The notes under the pieces are model-generated. The model did not search any database and had not been told where the DNA came from. It saw only the letters and a list, made by a program, of their open reading frames with translations. From an uncultured Lachnospiraceae bacterium (lineage in GTDB: Bacteria; Bacillota_A; Clostridia; Lachnospirales; Lachnospiraceae): a stretch of 43,061 bases of DNA. Both the position numbers and the translations under genes were made by a program. Numbering within the stretch: the first letter of the stretch is position 1; the number at the start of each line of letters is the position of its first letter. The stretch covers positions 1-43,061 of the forward strand of contig CANOBT010000029.1 in NCBI GenBank assembly GCA_947564305.1, given 5' to 3'. Below are positions 1 to 7,519 of the stretch, in pieces.

Positions 1-1
1 C

Positions 2-346
2 ATGGGAACGGGCTGCGATACCATTCTGGCCCAGATGGTGGCGGAATGCATGGACAATGATCTGTATCAGAATATTAATAAACAGATGGTAAATATTGAG
101 AAGGTGTCTTCAAAATATGACGTAAGTGAATTAAAAAGTATGATTGAAGAGCATACTGCCTATACGAATTCGGAGAGGGGAAAAGAAATCCTTAATAATT
201 TTAAGGAGTATCTGCCCAGATTCAAAAAAATTATTCCGGTGGATTATGAACGCATGCTCACGACGATTCTTCAGCTGGAGGAACAAGGCATGAGCAGCGA
301 ACAGGCGAAAACAGAAGCATTTTATGCGATAAAGGAAGGAAAATAG
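2..346 (+). CDS. gltB: Glutamate synthase large subunit, C-terminal end (partial)
   Basis: The reading frame runs in from the left edge, so the true start is outside the window. From about residue 20 onward the protein resembles the tail of clostridial GltB: INKQMVNIEKV, then a run containing EHTAYTNSERGKEIL and YLPRFKKIIP, ending in LEEQGMSSEQAKTEAFYA. This part follows the beta-helix glutamate synthase domain of the enzyme that makes two glutamates from 2-oxoglutarate and glutamine. The first 17 or so residues do not look like the GGIAYVLDE-type stretch usually found there; this may be divergence, or a small lesion close to the edge. The next gene starts 11 bases after the stop, the normal gltB-gltD operon arrangement. 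Family assignment rests on recall of the family, not on a search. Confidence 0.72.
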   Translation: MGTGCDTILAQMVAECMDNDLYQNINKQMVNIEKVSSKYDVSELKSMIEEHTAYTNSERGKEILNNFKEYLPRFKKIIPVDYERMLTTILQLEEQGMSSEQAKTEAFYAIKEGK

Positions 347-357
347 GAGGCAGAAAA

Positions 358-2121
358 GTGGGAAAAGCGACAGGATTTATGGAATATGAAAGACAAGATA
401 AGAGTGCGGAGGAACCGAAAAGCCGTATCAGACATTTCCAGGAGTTCCATACGCCGTTATCCAGAGAGGAACAGGAGTGCCAGGGCGCGCGGTGTATGGC
501 CTGCGGCGTGCCATTCTGCCAGTCGGGACAGATGATTATGGGTATGGCAAGCGGCTGTCCGCTTCACAATCTGGTTCCGGAGTGGAACGATTTGATTTAT
601 CATGGAAATTGGGAAGAAGCTTATTATAGGCTGAAGAAAACAAATAATTTTCCGGAATTTACATCTCGTGTATGTCCGGCTCTGTGTGAAGCGGCATGTA
701 CCTGCAGTCTGAATGGCGACGCAGTGTCTGTGAAAGCAAATGAATACGGAATTATTGAAAATGCATATGAAAAAGGATATGCAGCGGCAAAGCCGGTAAG
801 AGTGCGTACCGGGAAAAAGGTGGCGGTTGTAGGTTCGGGGCCCTCCGGGCTTGCTGCTGCAGATCTTCTGAACCGCAGAGGGCATTCTGTGACGGTATTT
901 GAGCGGGAGGATAAGGCCGGCGGACTCTTAAGATACGGAATCCCGAATATGAAGCTGGAGAAGCAGATTATAGACCGAAAGCTTGTGGTTATGAAAGAGG
1001 AGGGAATTAGTTTTGTTACAGGCTGTAATGTCGGAAGGGATAAAAAAGCAGCCTCGCTTTTAAAGGAATTTGACAGGGTGATTTTGTGCTGCGGAGCTTC
1101 GAATCCAAGAGATATTAAGGTGGAAGGAAGGGATGCGAAAGGAATCTACTTTGCTGTAGATTTTCTGAAGTCTACGACAAAGGCACTGTGGAGGGAGGAT
1201 AAGAGAGACAAGAAAGCGAAGCTTAAAGAAAGTCTGCCAAAAGAGGGGGGCTATATTTCTGCGGAAGGGAAGCATGTGATTGTCATTGGAGGCGGAGATA
1301 CAGGAAATGACTGTGTAGGTACTGCGATGCGGCATGGAGCAAAATCGGTTCTTCAGCTTGAGATGCTGCCGAAGGCTCCGGATGTTCGTGCTGAAAGCAA
1401 TCCATGGCCGGAATGGCCGAAGGTCTGCAAGACAGATTACGGGCAGGAAGAAGCAAAGGCGGTGTTTGGACATGATCCCAGAGAATATACGGAAAGCTAT
1501 TATCAGATGGACACCTATTACCGTTTGTTCCATCTGAGCTTCCAAAAGAGTCTGGAGACTTCCAATATTCTTCTGGACGATTTGTTTAAGCACGTTGTCG
1601 ATAAGCTGGAAGGACTCCATACTCATTGGTTTCTGGGCGAGTTGGGTAATAACTGGTCGGATGTATGTGCGGATGAACTGGCAGCCTGCGGTAAGGTTCT
1701 GGAAGTACCGCAGCAGGAAGAATTTTATCGTTCCCGCATTAAGACTTCAGATACCAAGGTGTTCGTGATTATTTCGGATGTCATGCGTTATGAAGTGGCG
1801 GCTACGATGGCAGACCAGCTTCAGAGAGAAACACAGAGCAAGGTTTCCATCAGCAGTATGCAGAACATCTTCCCTTCTATCACAAAGTTTGGTATGGCAG
1901 CGTTACTGCCGCACAAGGAACTAACGGTAGAGGTTCGGAATGATATTTTGACGGTTCTGGCAGATGGTCAGTCTACGGCAAGCGCATATCGGGATAAGGT
2001 TCTGAAAGCAGAAGATCCGGCGAGTGTAACTTTGAAATACAATGATATCATTGCCATGAAGCGAGCAGAGCGAAGTGCCTTGGTGAAAGGAATAGAACCT
2101 TGTACGTATTATTGTAAATGA
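358..2121 (+). pseudogene. Chimeric ORF: truncated GltD joined to a PglZ fragment
   Basis: The GTG start at 358 follows AGGAGG. Residues 1 to about 377 are the glutamate synthase small subunit: N-terminal Fe-S cysteines in GARCMACGVPFCQSG and CPALCEAACTC, the FAD-binding GSGPSGLAAA, and the nucleotide-binding VIGGGDTGNDCVG. GltD is normally about 490 residues, and the last ~115, including the FAD-contacting GD motif region, are absent. After FGHDPREY, at about nt 1487, the frame continues without a stop into a different family: YTESYYQMDTYYR, then FVIISDVMRYEVAATMADQL and a stretch ending KRAERSALVKG, which I recognise as PglZ of type 1 BREX phage defence. The PglZ part breaks off by frame change near nt 2096. 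The ORF is intact but the product is unlikely to work as either enzyme. An assembly join is a possible alternative. Confidence 0.8.
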
Positions 2122-2410
2122 ATTTATAAAAAAGGAAAGCATCAGACGGTATGTGGAATATGGCAGAAGATATGCAATTATGCAGAAAGGTGTGCAACCT
2201 GATTATTTGATGCCTGTAAAATTCCTGAGTGGAAATACAGAGTTTGCAGGATTTACTCCAAGAGAAAGTATCCCGATCAAGATGAGTGGCGGTGCTATGA
2301 ATTTTGTGCATGGTGGTATCAGCTTGCAGGAAATGGTTGTTCCGGTGATAGAGTACCACTATCTTCGCAATGATTCTATGGAGTATAAGCGTAATAAACA
2401 GAAATATATT
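2096..2410 (+). pseudogene. pglZ 3' remnant with internal deletions
   Basis: Reading from nt 2096 in the frame one base on from the chimeric ORF gives NLVRIIVNEF, then VEYGRRYAIMQKG, PDYLMPVKFLSGNTEFAGF and MNFVHGGISLQEMVVPVIEY, ending at RNKQKY. These are successive blocks of the C-terminal half of BREX PglZ. Between the previous ORF's ALVKGIE and NLVRI about 30 codons are missing. Between VNEF and VEYGRRY a further ~25 codons are missing, including the SDHGF segment with metal-binding Asp and His of the alkaline-phosphatase fold. Family resemblance stops at about nt 2405-2410, where the clpB promoter region begins, so the usual C-terminal part is also lost. This is a decayed gene. Deletion sizes are estimated from memory of the family. 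Confidence 0.75.
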
Positions 2411-2420
2411 TCTTACAAAA

Positions 2421-2447
2421 TTAGCACTCACCTATTGACAGTGCTAA
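2421..2447 (+). promoter_or_regulatory. CIRCE operator (HrcA site) before clpB
   Basis: Left arm TTAGCACTC, a 9-base spacer, and right arm CAGTGCTAA match the CIRCE inverted repeat bound by the heat-shock repressor HrcA, with one mismatch in the right arm (C for G). It lies 128 bases upstream of clpB, so clpB is expected to be derepressed on heat or protein-folding stress. No hrcA gene is in the window. Confidence 0.88.
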
Positions 2448-2463
2448 CAACTTCTGTTATTGT
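2435..2463 (+). promoter_or_regulatory. Probable clpB promoter overlapping CIRCE
   Basis: A perfect TTGACA (2435-2440) lies across the spacer and right arm of the CIRCE element. A weak -10, TATTGT, follows after 17 bases at 2458-2463. HrcA bound at CIRCE would cover the -35 box directly. The -10 assignment is less certain than the -35. Confidence 0.6.
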
Positions 2464-2574
2464 TATATTGTCAATAGAACAAATAGACATCATTCAGAGT
2501 ATTTTCGGAAATTCATTTCTAAAGAGATAACAATCATGGATTTCTGGGTATACTTAGAGATAGGAGGCTATAGC

Positions 2575-5160
2575 ATGAATATAAATAAATTTACGCAGAA
2601 TTCCCTGCAGGCAGTGCAGTCCTGCGAAAAACAGGCTTATGATTATGGCAATCAGGAGATTGTGCAGGAGCATTTGCTTTATGCATTGATTACACAGGAT
2701 GACAGTCTGATTTTAAAATTGCTGGAGAAAATGGGTTTCCAGGCAGCCTATGTTGTGAACCGTGTGGAGGAGATGCTTGACAAACGTCCGAAGGTTCAGG
2801 GTGGTAAGGTCTATGTAGGGCAGGATCTGAATAATGTTCTGATCCATGCAGAGGACGAAGCTGGGCAGATGGGAGACGAGTATGTTTCTGTAGAGCATTT
2901 ATTCCTTGCCCTTTTGAAATACGCAAGTCGGGATATGAAGACCTTTTATCAGGAGATGGGCATCAGCCGGGAGGGATTTCTCCAGGCATTGTCCTCTGTG
3001 CGGGGGAATCAGCGGGTAACCAGCGATAACCCGGAAGCAACCTACGATACATTGAATAAATATGGACAGGATTTGGTGGAGCGCGCCAGGGAGCAAAAAC
3101 TGGACCCGGTCATCGGACGTGATGAGGAGATTCGCAATGTGATCCGAATCCTATCCAGAAAGACCAAAAATAATCCGGTGCTGATTGGGGAACCAGGTGT
3201 CGGTAAGACCGCGGTTGTGGAAGGTCTTGCCCAGCGTATCGTAAAAGGGGATGTGCCGGAGGGACTGAAGGAAAAAACGATTTTCTCCCTGGATATGGGT
3301 GCACTTGTTGCAGGCGCGAAATACCGCGGAGAGTTTGAGGAACGTTTGAAAGCTGTTTTGGAAGAAGTGAAAAACAGCGATGGCAGAATTATTCTCTTTA
3401 TTGATGAGCTTCATACCATTGTAGGCGCAGGAAAAACAGATGGCGCAATGGATGCGGGAAATATGTTAAAACCTATGCTTGCACGCGGTGAGCTGCATTG
3501 TATCGGTGCTACGACTCTGGACGAATATCGTCAGTATATTGAAAAGGATGCCGCATTGGAGCGGCGTTTCCAGCCAGTGCTCGTGGAGGAGCCCACAGTG
3601 GAAGATGCCATTTCTATTCTGCGTGGCCTGAAAGAACGATATGAAGTATTCCACGGTGTAAAGATTACGGACAGCGCCCTGGTTGCGGCGGCCATGCTGT
3701 CCCACAGGTATATTTCTGACAGATTCCTTCCAGATAAGGCAATCGACCTGGTGGATGAAGCCTGTGCCTTGATAAAGACGGAGTTGGATTCCATGCCCAC
3801 AGAGTTGGATGAGCTGAGCCGCCGGGTAATGCAGCTTGAGATTGAAGAGGAAGCATTGAAAAAAGAAGACGACCGGTTAAGTCAGGAACGTCTGGCACAT
3901 CTTCAGGAAGAACTGGCAGAACTGCGGGAAGAATTTTCAGGCAAAAAAGCGCAGTGGGACAATGAGAAGGCTTCCGTAGAGCGGGTACAGAAAATCCGTG
4001 AGGAAATCGAGCAGGTCAACAAGGAAATCCAGAAGGCACAGCAGGATTATGACTTGAATAAAGCGGCAGAATTGCAGTACGGCCGTCTGCCTCAGTTGAA
4101 AAAGATGTTGGAGACAGAGGAGGAGCGTGTAAGGGAGAAGGATTTGTCATTAGTACATGAGGCGGTGACTGATGAAGAAATCGCAAGGATTATTTCCAGA
4201 TGGACCGGAATCCCTGTGGCGAAATTGAATGAAAGTGAGCGCAGCAAAACACTTCATCTGGGAGAGGAATTGCATAAACGGGTCATTGGGCAGAACGAGG
4301 GTGTGGAATTGGTGACAGAAGCCATTATCCGTTCCAAGGCAGGAATTAAAGACCCTTCCAAGCCCATCGGTTCCTTCCTGTTTCTTGGACCTACCGGTGT
4401 GGGCAAGACGGAGCTGGCAAAAGCATTGGCTCAGAGCTTGTTTGACGATGAAAATAACATGGTCCGGATTGATATGAGTGAGTACATGGAGAAATATTCC
4501 GTGTCCCGTCTGATTGGAGCGCCTCCGGGATATGTAGGCTATGATGAGGGCGGTCAGCTTACGGAAGCAGTCAGAAGAAAGCCATATTCCGTGGTGCTGT
4601 TTGATGAGGTAGAGAAGGCTCATCCGGATGTGTTCAACGTACTTCTGCAGGTGTTGGACGACGGACGGATTACCGATTCCCAGGGCCGCACAGTAGACTT
4701 TAAGAATACAATTTTGATCATGACCTCCAATATCGGTGCACATTATCTGCTGGAAGGAATTCAGGAGGATGGTACGCTGACAGAGGAAAGCCAGTCTATG
4801 GTTATGAATGATCTTCGGGCACATTTCCGGCCGGAATTTTTGAATCGTCTGGATGAAATTATTATGTTCAAGCCGCTGACAAAATCGAATATTGACGGAA
4901 TTATTGATTTATTGGTGGCAGATGTAAATAAACGGCTTTCCGAGAAGGAGCTATCCATAGAACTGACAGATGCAGCCAAGAGCTTCATTGTGGAAGGCGG
5001 CTATGATCCTATGTACGGTGCAAGACCGTTAAAGCGTTATCTGCAGAAAAATGTGGAGACTTTGGCTGCGAAATTGATACTGGCAGGAAATGTAGGCAGA
5101 GGCGATACCATTCTTATTGATGTGGCAGATGGGAAGCTGGAGGCACGCTGCTCCCAGTGA
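2575..5160 (+). CDS. clpB: ClpB disaggregase (AAA+ chaperone)
   Basis: The ATG at 2575 is chosen because AGGAGG sits at 2562-2567; an in-frame ATG at 2536 has no such site. The product is 861 residues, the usual ClpB length. The N-terminal Clp repeat domain (about 1-150) is followed by AAA+ domain 1 with Walker A GEPGVGKT and Walker [10 protein letters not shown]. Next come a long Glu/Lys-rich coiled-coil middle domain (about 400-530), which identifies ClpB rather than ClpC or ClpA, and AAA+ domain 2 with GPTGVGKTE and a C-terminal domain. The hexamer works with DnaK to pull polypeptides out of aggregates in the cytoplasm using ATP. The CIRCE element upstream predicts heat-shock control by HrcA. 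A YitT-family gene follows 33 bases downstream and may be cotranscribed. Confidence 0.96.
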   Translation: MNINKFTQNSLQAVQSCEKQAYDYGNQEIVQEHLLYALITQDDSLILKLLEKMGFQAAYVVNRVEEMLDKRPKVQGGKVYVGQDLNNVLIHAEDEAGQMGDEYVSVEHLFLALLKYASRDMKTFYQEMGISREGFLQALSSVRGNQRVTSDNPEATYDTLNKYGQDLVERAREQKLDPVIGRDEEIRNVIRILSRKTKNNPVLIGEPGVGKTAVVEGLAQRIVKGDVPEGLKEKTIFSLDMGALVAGAKYRGEFEERLKAVLEEVKNSDGRIILFIDELHTIVGAGKTDGAMDAGNMLKPMLARGELHCIGATTLDEYRQYIEKDAALERRFQPVLVEEPTVEDAISILRGLKERYEVFHGVKITDSALVAAAMLSHRYISDRFLPDKAIDLVDEACALIKTELDSMPTELDELSRRVMQLEIEEEALKKEDDRLSQERLAHLQEELAELREEFSGKKAQWDNEKASVERVQKIREEIEQVNKEIQKAQQDYDLNKAAELQYGRLPQLKKMLETEEERVREKDLSLVHEAVTDEEIARIISRWTGIPVAKLNESERSKTLHLGEELHKRVIGQNEGVELVTEAIIRSKAGIKDPSKPIGSFLFLGPTGVGKTELAKALAQSLFDDENNMVRIDMSEYMEKYSVSRLIGAPPGYVGYDEGGQLTEAVRRKPYSVVLFDEVEKAHPDVFNVLLQVLDDGRITDSQGRTVDFKNTILIMTSNIGAHYLLEGIQEDGTLTEESQSMVMNDLRAHFRPEFLNRLDEIIMFKPLTKSNIDGIIDLLVADVNKRLSEKELSIELTDAAKSFIVEGGYDPMYGARPLKRYLQKNVETLAAKLILAGNVGRGDTILIDVADGKLEARCSQ

Positions 5161-5193
5161 TAGCGAATTCCTGTAGAGCGAGAGGCAAAAAAG

Positions 5194-6048
5194 ATGAGAA
5201 AAGTAAATTGGAGAAGACTGTGTTATGACCTTTTTATTGATATCGTCGGAGGAATTTTGATTGGCGCCGGAATTTATAATTTTGCGGCCAATGCAGAATT
5301 TCCGTTGGCCGGCGTGTCCGGTATTGCATTGATATTTTACAGGCTATGGGGACTGCCGATTGGATTGGCAACCATTCTCTTAAATATACCGATTGCAGTA
5401 GGCTGCTATAAGACATTAGGACGGGAGTTTTTTGTACGTTCCATCCGTTCTGTTGTGATCACGTCTATCATCACCGACTATATTGTTCCATTGTTTCCCG
5501 TGTATTCCGGGGAACGGATGCTGGCGGCAATCTGTACAGGAATTTTTTCGGGTTTAGGTTATGCATTGATTTTTATGAACAGTTCCTCTACCGGAGGAAT
5601 GGACTTTGTATCTATGGCGGTTCGTGCAAAGAAGCCCCACATTTCTCTTGGGAGAATTGTATTTGTGCTGGACTGTGCGATTGTCCTGCTGGGCGGCTTG
5701 ATTTTCAGGGATGTAGACGCGACGATTTACGGCCTGATTATTTCATACCTTTTAACCGTTGTGATTGATAAAATCATGTATGGCATTGATTCCGGAAAGA
5801 TGACATTGATCGTGACAGACAAAGGGCAGGAGGTCGCAAGTAAAATTGACGAGTATATAGGCAGGGGCGCAACCATACTTAAAGGGAAGGGGAGCTATAC
5901 CGGAACGGAAAAAGAAGTTGTGATGTGTGCCTGCAATAATAAGCAGATGTATTCGATTCGGAAGATGGTCAAGGAACTGGACCCGAAATGCTTCATTGTG
6001 ATCATGGAATCCAATGAAGTGGTGGGAGAAGGGTTCAAAGAAGCGTAA
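5194..6048 (+). CDS. YitT family membrane protein (DUF161/DUF2179)
   Basis: The protein has 284 residues. The N-terminal two-thirds holds five or so hydrophobic segments, starting with DIVGGILIGAGIYNFA and including the family-typical NSSSTGGMDFVSM. The last ~80 residues form a soluble domain (KMTLIVTDKGQEVASKI, then GRGATILKGKGSYTG and a conserved MCACNN segment) matching the DUF2179 region of YitT/YpjC/YqfU proteins of Firmicutes. Their biochemical role is not established; the soluble tail faces the cytoplasm in the usual model. The gene follows clpB closely without an obvious terminator, so readthrough from the heat-shock promoter is likely. The upstream ribosome site is weak (GAGAGG about 10 bases before the ATG). 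Confidence 0.9.
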   Translation: MRKVNWRRLCYDLFIDIVGGILIGAGIYNFAANAEFPLAGVSGIALIFYRLWGLPIGLATILLNIPIAVGCYKTLGREFFVRSIRSVVITSIITDYIVPLFPVYSGERMLAAICTGIFSGLGYALIFMNSSSTGGMDFVSMAVRAKKPHISLGRIVFVLDCAIVLLGGLIFRDVDATIYGLIISYLLTVVIDKIMYGIDSGKMTLIVTDKGQEVASKIDEYIGRGATILKGKGSYTGTEKEVVMCACNNKQMYSIRKMVKELDPKCFIVIMESNEVVGEGFKEA

Positions 6049-6245
6049 TATCATACTGGAATATGTGGCAGACTTGCCTGAGTATGAGAACGGCAATTCT
6101 GTGGAAGCGGCAGCTTGATAAGTGGTATTGTGACAAATCGTAAGGATATGTGAAAAATATATTTCCTTTTTCCTAATGATAATTTATATTTAAGTAAATT
6201 TTATTTGATATGAATATTCAGATTAATACGGAAAAAGGGAATACT

Positions 6246-7298
6246 ATGTACAGTCTTGAAGAAAAAAGCAAAAAAAGTAAGGGGATTTCATCTGCACCGC
6301 GGCATCCTGTCCATTCTTTTGGCATTGCCCCCCAAAATGCTGCAGCACCTATACAGCGGTTCTATTTTGTTAAGAATATGAAAAGGGATATTAGAACGGG
6401 AAATGTTGATACATTTGTATCATATATTCAAAACTGTAGCTCCTATAAATTAGAAACAGTATATAAGAAATGCAGAAATGATTTGATCAAGTATCAGGCA
6501 AGATTTAACAATGATCAATATGCCACTATTATCAGTTATCTCATCACCAGAAACAATCCACGGAATGAATTTAAATGTGCGTTCAATAACCTGATTGCTC
6601 TCTTAAAAATACAGTTGAATAATAAGTCAGTAGCTGCAAATTTGATTGATCAGGAAGTGCTCATTATTAAGAGGAATAAGGAATTAACCGATTATAAACC
6701 ATATAAACGTTGGAAATCATCTTCCAGTTCCGGCGGAAGTGGACAGTGGTCTACTACAAGAGGTGCCGGTGCTTTTCGTTACGGCACGACAGGACCCGTC
6801 TCCCCTAATACTTTTTCTCCGGGAACCACACCAATTGCGTATGGAAGCGCTGCAATTATGAAGGATGGGAAAGCGCCAATAGGTGCACAATCTTTTAAAT
6901 ATACTGCGGTAGCGGAAGAGGATTTGGATCCAAGTGTTCCAATAGACCCACGATTTCAGGCATATGATCGCGGATACTCTATTGGCGCACACGAATTTGC
7001 TCATACGATTCACGAATTTGGAATTACAGATGCTCAGCGAGTAAGAATAGGAAACTGTTATGAGGCATTTTTACTCAAGGTAGATTCATATCCATCGGCT
7101 GCATGGGTTGATGGACCAGGACCCTGTTATGCATCAACAAATGTGAAAGAATATTTTGCACAATCTTCCAATGCATATCTTAGCATGAATGCAGGAAAAG
7201 ATGCAGCAACTGGAAAAACGAGACATAATAGCAGGCGATGGCTTGAGAAACATGATCCTGATCTGCTGCGAGTGTTAGATGAAATTTATAGGCCTTGA
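6246..7298 (+). CDS. Putative zincin metallopeptidase (ATLF-like), toxin-like
   Basis: ATG 6246 is preferred over an in-frame ATG at 6210 because AAAAAGGGA lies just upstream. The product is 350 residues with no signal peptide or membrane segment. Residues about 249-253 are HEFAH, an HExxH zinc motif within GAHEFAHTIHEFGI. A downstream NVKEYFAQSSNAYL offers a Glu as possible third ligand, the layout of anthrax lethal factor-like gluzincins. The N-terminus is Ser/Lys-rich and holds AAAPIQRFYF at about residue 33. A Pro-Ile-Gln-Arg stretch of this kind often occurs near the N-terminus of cargo of extracellular contractile injection systems and other polymorphic toxins. A Gly/Ser-rich linker (SSSSGGSGQW) separates the two halves. 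No immunity or secretion gene is adjacent. Zincin fold is well supported; toxin role is inference. Confidence 0.6.
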   Translation: MYSLEEKSKKSKGISSAPRHPVHSFGIAPQNAAAPIQRFYFVKNMKRDIRTGNVDTFVSYIQNCSSYKLETVYKKCRNDLIKYQARFNNDQYATIISYLITRNNPRNEFKCAFNNLIALLKIQLNNKSVAANLIDQEVLIIKRNKELTDYKPYKRWKSSSSSGGSGQWSTTRGAGAFRYGTTGPVSPNTFSPGTTPIAYGSAAIMKDGKAPIGAQSFKYTAVAEEDLDPSVPIDPRFQAYDRGYSIGAHEFAHTIHEFGITDAQRVRIGNCYEAFLLKVDSYPSAAWVDGPGPCYASTNVKEYFAQSSNAYLSMNAGKDAATGKTRHNSRRWLEKHDPDLLRVLDEIYRP

Positions 7299-7371
7299 TT
7301 CTGAGGACAGCAGGGAGAGCCGATTTACTGTTGGCCCATCCCCTTTTCTGTCTATCCTCTGTGCATAAATA

Positions 7372-7419
7372 AACCTGCTATTGGACTTCTCTGAATGAAC
7401 AGATGTCAAATAGCAGGTT
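7372..7419. terminator. Hairpin between metallopeptidase and L,D-transpeptidase genes
   Basis: Arms AACCTGCTATT (7372-7382) and AATAGCAGGTT (7409-7419) form an 11-bp perfect stem, with further partial pairing inward. TTCTTTATA follows on the plus strand. It lies between the ends of two convergent genes and probably terminates one or both. Confidence 0.55.
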
Positions 7420-7424
7420 CTTTA

Positions 7425-7470
7425 TATACCATAGTATGCGAAAGAAGCTGCCAGTGGCAGGTTCTTTGCA
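7425..7470. repeat. Intergenic hairpin repeat, copy A
   Basis: TATACCATAGTATGC (7425-7439) is followed by a stem-loop built on CTGCCA and TGGCAG with outer AAAGAA and TTCTTT arms. The same leader and an analogous stem-loop occur at 30796-30838, where stem pairs differ in a compensated way (CTGCCA/TGGCAG here, TTGCCA/TGGCAA there). Confidence 0.65.
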
Positions 7471-7519
7471 TGTAGATTCCGCAATATATGCAGCTAAGAA
7501 ACCGTAATGTACGGCCTGC

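Noticed and set aside
2411..2530. Continuation of the PglZ remnant frame
   Set aside because: The frame stays open but the sequence is the clpB CIRCE and promoter region, with no resemblance to PglZ.
4150..4824. 224-codon minus-strand open frame inside clpB
   Set aside because: Antisense shadow of a conserved gene with no recognisable domain.
6049..6245. Possible small gene after the YitT gene
   Set aside because: Only short frames without a ribosome site; AT-rich sequence that more likely holds the metallopeptidase promoter, which I could not place with confidence.
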